Of a stretch of 64,000 bases of DNA, positions 58,253 to 64,000 are shown piece by piece. The stretch comes from an uncultured Paracoccaceae bacterium. GTDB taxonomy: Bacteria > Pseudomonadota > Alphaproteobacteria > Rhodobacterales > Rhodobacteraceae. The stretch's first letter is position 1. Each line of letters starts with the position of its first letter. The notes below the pieces were generated by a model, which was not told the origin of the DNA, searched no databases, and worked only from the letters and a program-made list of their open reading frames with translations. Location of the stretch: assembly GCA_934500835.1 (NCBI GenBank), contig CAKSTR010000011.1:62001-126000 (forward strand). Direction: 5' to 3'. Position numbers and translations under genes: made by a program.

Positions 58253-59227
58253 ATGCGGGTCTTCATCAACGGGTTCGGGCGGATCGGGCGGTCGGTGCTG
58301 CGGGCATGGGCCCAGGATCGCAGGCGCTGGCCGGGGTTGGAGATCGTCGGCATCAACGACATCGCGGCGCCCGAGATGTGCGCCTATCTCTTCGAGTTCG
58401 ATTCCGTCTTCGGCCCCTGGCACGGCACGGTGGCGCTGGAGGGCGGTGCGCTGGTGGTGGACGGCGGCGCCATACCGCTGCACCGCACGGCGGATGTTTC
58501 GGGGTTTGATCTGGGCGGCGTCGATCTGGTGATGGAATGCACCGGGCGCGCCGATGCGCGCGAGGTGGCCGAACGCGGCCTGCGGGCGGGCGCTGCGCGG
58601 GTCCTGGTCTCGGGCCCGTCGGCGGCGGCGGACCTGACCGTGGTGCTGGGGGCGAACGACGACCTGCTGGCGGATCAGCGCATCGTCTCGAATGCGTCCT
58701 GCACCACCAATGCGCTGGCGCCGCTGGCGCGGCTGATCCACGACCGCTGGGGCATTGTCACCGGGTCGATGACGACGGTGCATTGCTATACCGGCAGCCA
58801 GCCCACGGTGGATGCCCCCGCGGCGGACTACGCGCGCAGCCGCGCCGCGGCGCTGTCGATGGTGCCGACCACGACCAGTGCCGCGCGGCTTCTGGACGGC
58901 GTGCTGCCGCAGATCGCCGGACGGATCGTGGCGCAGGCGGTGCGGGTGCCGGTGGCTTCGGTCTCCTGCGTGGATTTCCACCTGATGCTGCAGCGCCCCG
59001 TGACGGCCGCCGAGGTCAACGCGGCCTTCCATGCCGCGGGCGGGGTGATCGGCGCCACCGACCGGGCGCTGGTCTCGACCGATCTGCGGGCGCGGCCGGA
59101 GTCGGTGGTGATGGCCACGCCCGAGACCAAGGTGACGGCGCAGGGCATGCTGCGGGTCTTCGGCTGGTATGACAACGAATGGGGCTTTTCCAACCGGATG
59201 CTGGACATGGCCCTGCGCATGGCCTGA
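58253..59227 (+). CDS. Glyceraldehyde-3-phosphate dehydrogenase family protein
   Basis: A 324-residue type I GAPDH. The NAD-binding start is MRVFINGFGRIGRSVLRAW, the catalytic Cys150 is in NASCTTN, the partner His is in TVHCYTGSQ and the end has GWYDNEWGFSNRM. It oxidises glyceraldehyde 3-phosphate, or possibly erythrose 4-phosphate as in Epd. It is a little shorter than the usual 333 residues. It follows bhcD but probably has its own promoter. As it has no other glycolytic neighbours, it may be a second, condition-specific copy. Confidence 0.85.
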   Translation: MRVFINGFGRIGRSVLRAWAQDRRRWPGLEIVGINDIAAPEMCAYLFEFDSVFGPWHGTVALEGGALVVDGGAIPLHRTADVSGFDLGGVDLVMECTGRADAREVAERGLRAGAARVLVSGPSAAADLTVVLGANDDLLADQRIVSNASCTTNALAPLARLIHDRWGIVTGSMTTVHCYTGSQPTVDAPAADYARSRAAALSMVPTTTSAARLLDGVLPQIAGRIVAQAVRVPVASVSCVDFHLMLQRPVTAAEVNAAFHAAGGVIGATDRALVSTDLRARPESVVMATPETKVTAQGMLRVFGWYDNEWGFSNRMLDMALRMA

Positions 59228-59317
59228 GGCCACGGTTGCCAGAGGGGCGGCTTACGCCGCAAGCCGGTTTTCTCGCCTCTGGCGCAAGCGCCAACCGGCT
59301 CGGGTCCGCCGTCGGCG

Positions 59318-59368
59318 AGGATATTTCCGCCAAAGTGAAATAGCTTTTCATCTTGGCGGAAATATCCT
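59318..59368. repeat. Intergenic 16-bp inverted repeat
   Basis: AGGATATTTCCGCCAA (59318-59333) and its exact complement (59353-59368) flank 19 bases. It lies between the convergent GAPDH and channel genes, so it probably terminates both. A related element is at 62558-62609 and a half element (GGGGATATTT) is near 54790. Confidence 0.7.
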
Positions 59369-59400
59369 GGGGGTGCGGGGGTGAAACCCCCGCCGCGGCG

Positions 59401-60168
59401 TCAGTCCAGCCCGTCGTCGGGGATGTTCAGCAAGGTGCCGCAGGCCTTGCAATGCACGGCGTCATGGTCGTGCCGGCGCAGGCCGCAGGTCGGGCAGGGA
59501 AAATGCGCCTTCGATGGCCGCAGCGCCACCTGCACCAGCCGCAGGAAGAGGCTGATGCCGACGATCATGATCAGGACCGACAGAAGCTTGCCCGAACTGC
59601 CGACAAGGGTGACATCACCGAAGCCGGTGGTCGACAGCGTGGTGACGGTGAAATACAGCGCGTCGGTATAGTCGGCGATGGCGGGATTGCGGCCGGACTG
59701 GGTCTGGTAGACCAGCGCGGTCATCGCGAAGAGGAAGATCAGAAGGTTCGCCCCGGCCTGCAGCGTCGCCTGATGGCGGCGGAAGCCGGGGATGTCGTCG
59801 CCCAGCTGGCCCAGCGTCTGTGGCGAGTGCAGGACGCGGTAGAGCCGCAGCACGCGCAGGAAGGCCAGCCCCTCGCCCCAGATCGGCAGGAGGAGCGAGA
59901 CGATCACCAGAAGGTCCGCGATGCCCCACAGGCTGAAGAGTTCGCGCAGCGGGCGGCGGGCGATCAGCAGCCGGGCCAGAAGGTCGGCCAGAAACGCCGA
60001 CCCGATCGCGATGTCGATGGCGGTGTTGACCGGACCGCGCGGCAGGAAAGAGCTGGCGACAAGGTAGCAGAACGTTGCCAGATCGAAGGCCAGAAGCCCG
60101 TAGCGGAACCGGTCGCCCGCCGCGCCGGCGCCCTCGTACAGCGCACTGAGGCGGGCGCGCGGGCTCAT
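59401..60168 (-). CDS. Voltage-gated K+ channel with C-terminal zinc ribbon
   Basis: A 255-residue ion channel. Several membrane helices (GIADLLVIVSLLLPIW, LIFLFAMTALVYQTQ), a short arginine-containing S4 (FLRVLRLYRVL) and the selectivity filter TLSTTGFGD mark a Kv-type channel. The cytoplasmic tail ends in a rubredoxin-like zinc ribbon (CPTCGLRRHDHDAVHCKACG). The ATG overlaps the stop of the aldehyde dehydrogenase gene (ATGA), so the two are co-translated. The ribbon may sense metal or redox state; this is inference. Confidence 0.8.
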   Translation of the reverse strand: MSPRARLSALYEGAGAAGDRFRYGLLAFDLATFCYLVASSFLPRGPVNTAIDIAIGSAFLADLLARLLIARRPLRELFSLWGIADLLVIVSLLLPIWGEGLAFLRVLRLYRVLHSPQTLGQLGDDIPGFRRHQATLQAGANLLIFLFAMTALVYQTQSGRNPAIADYTDALYFTVTTLSTTGFGDVTLVGSSGKLLSVLIMIVGISLFLRLVQVALRPSKAHFPCPTCGLRRHDHDAVHCKACGTLLNIPDDGLD

Positions 60169-62495
60169 TCGCCGTAGGGGACCCAGACGGTTTTCACCTC
60201 GGTGGCGCGGGCAAGGAACTCCCGGCCTTCGCCGTCAGCCAGCCAGTCGCGGGCCAAGGCGTTGGTCCAGCAACGCTTCAGGTTGCCGGTGCTTTCCTTC
60301 TCGACCAGCGCCGGGGGGGTGCTGTCGAAGGCCCAGATCGCGTCCACGTCCATATGGCCGGCGAGGGGTCTGGCGATGTCGCCATGGGCGCCGGTCAGGA
60401 TACTGACCACCCCTGCCGGCAGGTCCGAGGTCTCGAGCACCTGATAGAAGTCGGTGGCGGCCAGCGGGAACGGGTCGGAGGCCGCAAGGATCACCGTATT
60501 GCCCATGGCGATGGCCGGGGCCATCAGCGAGACAAGGCCCAGAAGCGGGGCCTCATCGGGGCAGAGCGCGGCAATGACGCCGACCGGCTCGTGCAGTGCC
60601 AGCGCAAGGCCGCGCATTGGCACCGGCTTGGCCGCGCCTTCGTATTTGTCGGCCCAGGCGGCATAGGTGAAGAGACGCTGGACCGCGGCTTCGACCTCGG
60701 CCCGGCCGTCCTTGCCGGTCATGTCGCGCAGCCGGGCGGCGAATTCCGGGGCGCGGGCCGAGAGGTTCTCGGCGATGTAGTACAGGATCTGGGCGCGATT
60801 GTGGGCGGTGGTGCGGCCCCAGCCCCTTGCGGCATGGGCGGCCTCGACGGCGTTGCGCACGTCCTTGCGGTTGGCAAGGCCGGCATGGCCCAGAAGCCGG
60901 CCCTTCGGGGACCAGACCGCGCGGGAGTGGCCGCCGTCCGGGCGGGCCTGCCTGCCGCCGATGAAGAGTTTGGCCGTGCGGTCGATGCCGTCGACCTGCG
61001 GGTCGCGGGGTTCGGGCATGGCGGCCAGGGCTTTCACCGGCTTGCCCTTGCCGACGGGGCGCAGATAGGCGGCAAGGCCTTCCCATCCGCCCTCGCGTCC
61101 GAATCCGCTTTCACGCACCCCTCCGAACGGGGCCGCGGCGTCGAACATGTTGGTGCCGTTGACCCAGACCACCCCGGCCTTGATCTTCGGCGCCACATCG
61201 AGGGCAAGGTTGAGGTTCTCGCTCCAGATGCTGGCGGCAAGGCCGTAGCGGGTGTTGTTGGCCAGATCCACCGCCTCGGCGGGGGTGCGGAAGGTCATGG
61301 AGACGAGGACGGGGCCGAAGATTTCCTCTTGCATCAGGGGCGAGGCGGTCGAAAGCCCGGTGATCAGGGTCGGCGGGTAGAAGCAGCCTTGCGGCACCGG
61401 GGTGGCGGCGCGGTAGATCTGGCCGTCAGACCCATCGACCAGCCGGGTGATGGTCTGCAGCTGCACCGGATCGACGATGGCGCCGACGTCGATGGCCTTG
61501 TCCAGGGGATCGCCGACGCGCAGACCGTCCATCCGGCGTTTCAGTTTGGCGTGGAAGCGGTCGGCGATGCCTTCCTGCACCAGCAGGCGCGACCCGGCGC
61601 AGCAGACCTGCCCCTGATTGAACCAGATCGCATCGACCAGCCCTTCGACGGCCGAGTCGATATCGGCATCCTCGAAGACGACATAGGGCGACTTGCCGCC
61701 CAGCTCCAGGGTCAGCGCCTTGCCCTGGCCGGCGGTGGCCTCGCGGATGCGCTTGCCGACCGAGGTCGAGCCGGTGAAAGCGACTTTCGCCACGCCTGGA
61801 TGGGCGACGAGGGCGGCGCCGGTGTCGCCATCGCCCGTCACGATGTTGAGAACCCCCTTGGGCAGCCCGGCCTCGCGGCTGATCTCGGCGAAGAGAAGGG
61901 CGGTGAGGGGGGTGTATTCGGCGGGTTTCAGGACCACGGTATTGCCCGCGGCAAGGGCGGGGGCGACCTTCCAGGCCAGCATCAGCAGCGGGAAGTTCCA
62001 CGGGATGACCTGGCCGCAGACGCCCAAGGGCTGCATCCCCGGCTTTTCGCTGGCCAGAAGCTGCGCAAGCCCGGCGTGGTAGTAGAAATGCCGGGCGACC
62101 AGCGGAATGTCGATGTCGCGGCTTTCGCGGATGGGCTTGCCGTTGTCCATCGTCTCCAGCACGGCCAGCAGGCGGGAGTGCTTCTGCACCAGCCGCGCAA
62201 GGGCATAGAGCAGCTTTGCCCGCTCATGCCCCGGCATGCGCGACCATTTCGGAAAGGCGCGGGCGGCGGCGGCGACGGCCTTGTCCGCCGTGGCGGCGGA
62301 GCCTTGGCTGACCTTGGCGAGCACCGCTCCGCTGGCGGGGTTGCGCGTCTCGAAAACCGCCTCCGGCGGGGTGAAGCCGCCGTCGATGAAATGACCGAAG
62401 CCGGCCTTGTGCCTGGCCAGCCAATCCAGCGCCTCGGCATTGGCCTCGGGGGCGGGGCCGTAGGACATGGCGTCGAAGATTTCCTTGATGGTCAT
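60165..62495 (-). CDS. ALDH16-type aldehyde dehydrogenase
   Basis: A 776-residue protein of two ALDH domains. The first (residues 1-500) is complete, with FTGSTSVGKRI, LELGGKSP (Glu near 264) and GQVCCAGSR (catalytic Cys near 300). The second (from about 520) resembles the C-terminal ALDH16 domain and lacks the catalytic Cys/Glu pair. Bacterial ALDH16 of this size is known from Rhodobacteraceae. Located after deoC, it probably oxidises acetaldehyde from deoxyribose-phosphate cleavage. GGGAG precedes ATG 62495. Confidence 0.85.
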   Translation of the reverse strand: MTIKEIFDAMSYGPAPEANAEALDWLARHKAGFGHFIDGGFTPPEAVFETRNPASGAVLAKVSQGSAATADKAVAAAARAFPKWSRMPGHERAKLLYALARLVQKHSRLLAVLETMDNGKPIRESRDIDIPLVARHFYYHAGLAQLLASEKPGMQPLGVCGQVIPWNFPLLMLAWKVAPALAAGNTVVLKPAEYTPLTALLFAEISREAGLPKGVLNIVTGDGDTGAALVAHPGVAKVAFTGSTSVGKRIREATAGQGKALTLELGGKSPYVVFEDADIDSAVEGLVDAIWFNQGQVCCAGSRLLVQEGIADRFHAKLKRRMDGLRVGDPLDKAIDVGAIVDPVQLQTITRLVDGSDGQIYRAATPVPQGCFYPPTLITGLSTASPLMQEEIFGPVLVSMTFRTPAEAVDLANNTRYGLAASIWSENLNLALDVAPKIKAGVVWVNGTNMFDAAAPFGGVRESGFGREGGWEGLAAYLRPVGKGKPVKALAAMPEPRDPQVDGIDRTAKLFIGGRQARPDGGHSRAVWSPKGRLLGHAGLANRKDVRNAVEAAHAARGWGRTTAHNRAQILYYIAENLSARAPEFAARLRDMTGKDGRAEVEAAVQRLFTYAAWADKYEGAAKPVPMRGLALALHEPVGVIAALCPDEAPLLGLVSLMAPAIAMGNTVILAASDPFPLAATDFYQVLETSDLPAGVVSILTGAHGDIARPLAGHMDVDAIWAFDSTPPALVEKESTGNLKRCWTNALARDWLADGEGREFLARATEVKTVWVPYGE

Positions 62496-62557
62496 GTCGT
62501 CAACTCCCTGCGCCCCTGATCGGGCGGGATTTCCCGGGGCTGGCCTGCGCCTCCGGC

Positions 62558-62609
62558 GGGGATATTTTCACCAGAATGAAGGCGGCTTTCATCTTGGCAG
62601 AAATATCCC
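62558..62609. repeat. Intergenic inverted repeat between deoC and ALDH16
   Basis: GGGATATTT (62558-62566) pairs with AAATATCCC (62601-62609), and ATGAA with TTCAT inside. Sequence and layout match the element at 59318-59368. It lies in the 175-base gap and could act as an attenuator between the two genes. Confidence 0.6.
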
Positions 62610-62670
62610 GGGGTGAGCCCGGAACGGGCGAGGGGCAGCGCCCCTGCCGCGGGCGGGGCGGTGCGCATGG

Positions 62671-63675
62671 TCAGCCCATCGCATGGCGGTGGCCGGCCGA
62701 GTAATGGCCGGTGAGGTGGTGTTCCAACTGCCTCTCGATGTCGCCCAGAAGCGAGGAGGCGCCGAAGCGGAAGAGGTCGGGCTGCAGCCAGTCGTGGCCC
62801 AACTCGTCCTTCATCAGGGCAAGGTAGAGCAGCGCGTCCCTGGCTTTCGAGATGCCGCCCGCCGGCTTGTAGCCGACCTTGAAGCCGGTGCGGTCTTCAT
62901 AGTCGCGGATGGCGCGGATCATGGTCAGGCTGACGGGGAGCGTGGCGTTGACCGCCTCTTTCCCGGTCGAGGTCTTGATGAAATCGGCCCCGCCCATCAT
63001 GCAGACAAGGCTGGCGCGGGCGACATTGCGCAGGGTCTGCAATTCGCCGGTGGCGAGGATGGCCTTCACATGCGCCTCGCCGCAGGCGGCGCGCATCTCG
63101 CGCATCTCGTCGTAAAGCGCCTGCCAGTTGCCGGTCAGCACATGGCGGCGCGAGATGACGATGTCGATCTCTTTCGCGCCGGCGCGGACGGATTCACCGA
63201 TCTCGGCGATGCGCAGGGGAAAGGGGGACAGGCCGGCCGGGAAGCCGGTGGAGACGGCGGCGACCGGGATCGCCGTGCCTTCCAGCGCGCGGACCGCCGT
63301 TTCGACCATCTCGTGATAGACGCAGACGGCGCCCACGGTCAGGCCGGGCATTCCCAGAGCGTCCAGCATGTCGGCGCGCACCGGGGAGCGCGCCTTGGCG
63401 CAGAGGCGGCGGACGCGTTCGGGCGTGTCGTCGCCCGAAAGGGTGGTGAGGTCGATCAGGCTGATCGCCTTCAGAAGCCAGGCCGCCTGGAACTCCTTCT
63501 TGACCGAACGGCGGCCGCCAAGGGTGGCGCAGCGTCGCTCGATCGCCGAAGTATTGGCCTGCACCGAGGCGACCCAGTCGAGGTCAAGCGCCATGCCGGG
63601 GTTGCGGGGGTGGCCCTGATGCGCGGCAAGCTGGGGCAGGCCGGCGGCGGTTTCGGTCGGTGTCAGGGTCTGCAA
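62671..63675 (-). CDS. deoC: Deoxyribose-phosphate aldolase
   Basis: A 334-residue class I aldolase that splits 2-deoxyribose 5-phosphate into acetaldehyde and glyceraldehyde 3-phosphate in nucleoside degradation. The Schiff-base lysine is in ADFIKTSTGK and the second lysine in VGYKPAGG, with VCVYHEMV near the barrel start. The TTG start at 63675 is supported by GGAGG eight bases upstream; an in-frame ATG lies about 27 codons later. The enzyme's products fit the neighbouring ALDH16 (acetaldehyde) and GAPDH (glyceraldehyde 3-phosphate). Confidence 0.85.
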   Translation of the reverse strand: MQTLTPTETAAGLPQLAAHQGHPRNPGMALDLDWVASVQANTSAIERRCATLGGRRSVKKEFQAAWLLKAISLIDLTTLSGDDTPERVRRLCAKARSPVRADMLDALGMPGLTVGAVCVYHEMVETAVRALEGTAIPVAAVSTGFPAGLSPFPLRIAEIGESVRAGAKEIDIVISRRHVLTGNWQALYDEMREMRAACGEAHVKAILATGELQTLRNVARASLVCMMGGADFIKTSTGKEAVNATLPVSLTMIRAIRDYEDRTGFKVGYKPAGGISKARDALLYLALMKDELGHDWLQPDLFRFGASSLLGDIERQLEHHLTGHYSAGHRHAMG

Positions 63676-63770
63676 GTCGCGGCCTCCGCTGGCCCGGTCG
63701 GGCCGTTTCAGGATGCCATGCGGCGGGGCGGGGGCGCAAGGGTCTCGGGCCGCGGGGGTTGACCATATGG

Positions 63771-64000
63771 TCAGGATTTGGCCGCGTCCCGGGCGGGGTC
63801 TTCGGTATGGGTGGCCCAGCCGGATTCGGACCCGGTGGGCGGAAGATCCTCTGGCCGCAGGGTGCCGAAGAGATGGGCCTTGGCGAGGAACAGGGCCGAG
63901 AGGGGCGCTGTCACGAAGAAGAACAGGGCCACCAGGATCTCGCGCAGGGCGAGGCGGTCCTCGGTCAGCCAGATCTGGCAGGCAAGCGCGATGAGGGCGG
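63771..64000 (-). CDS. mnhG: Mrp-type Na+/H+ antiporter subunit G, C-terminal part
   Basis: The last 76 codons of a leftward gene that begins beyond the window. A membrane segment with FFFVTAPLSALFLAKAHLFG is the typical end of MnhG/PhaG, the small subunit of the multi-component monovalent cation/proton antiporter. A polar tail ending in DPARDAAKS follows. The rest of the operon would lie to the right of the window. Confidence 0.7.
   Translation of the reverse strand, partial: ALIALACQIWLTEDRLALREILVALFFFVTAPLSALFLAKAHLFGTLRPEDLPPTGSESGWATHTEDPARDAAKS

Overview
The window is high-GC DNA from an alphaproteobacterium, most likely a member of the Rhodobacteraceae. The evidence is gene content: a complete beta-hydroxyaspartate cycle cluster (bhcR, bhcA, bhcB, bhcC, bhcD), a second sigma-54 gene, a two-domain ALDH16-type dehydrogenase next to deoC, and a prophage whose proteins resemble those of Rhodobacter and Paracoccus phages. 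No species can be named from the sequence alone.

Layout. Positions 1-4,900 are chromosome: the start of an exported protein, argE-like deacetylase, an rpoN paralogue and a hydantoinase-A-like protein. A CAU-anticodon tRNA gene (4947-5023) follows. Its 3' end is the left attachment site of an integrated element of about 44 kb, and a 14-bp direct repeat of that end at 49101-49114 marks the right attachment site. Positions 49,275-64,000 are chromosome again: a CocE/NonD hydrolase, a DUF533 protein, the bhc cluster, a GAPDH, a K+ channel with a zinc ribbon coupled to ALDH16, deoC, and the end of an Mrp antiporter subunit G gene.

The element is a siphovirus-type prophage. A leftward early operon (11578 to 4980) runs from small unknown genes through an acyl carrier protein, a ParB-like protein and HTH proteins to a large serine recombinase whose last codons lie inside the tRNA. 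A control region (11.6-12.3 kb) holds two HTH regulators and four copies of a 15-bp operator. Two of these fill the -35/-10 spacer of recognisable promoters. Rightward come replication genes (CHC2/Toprim primase, SF3 helicase), a candidate origin made of opposed CGGGAGG arrays, lambda-type packaging and portal genes, a Mu-gpT-like capsid, a long flexible tail with a frameshifted G/GT pair, a glycine-rich adhesin and lysis genes. A cargo block (41.5-48.9 kb) of epimerase, glycosyltransferase/RgpF and two sulfotransferase-like genes sits between lysis and the right attachment site. It probably alters the host surface polysaccharide.

The chromosomal bhc genes form a glyoxylate assimilation route: BhcA transaminates glyoxylate to glycine, BhcC joins glycine to another glyoxylate, BhcB dehydrates the product to iminosuccinate and BhcD reduces this to aspartate, all under the IclR-type regulator BhcR. 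The deoC/ALDH16 pair looks like deoxyribose-phosphate cleavage followed by aldehyde oxidation. Functions are inferred from recognisable family signatures. No database search was run.
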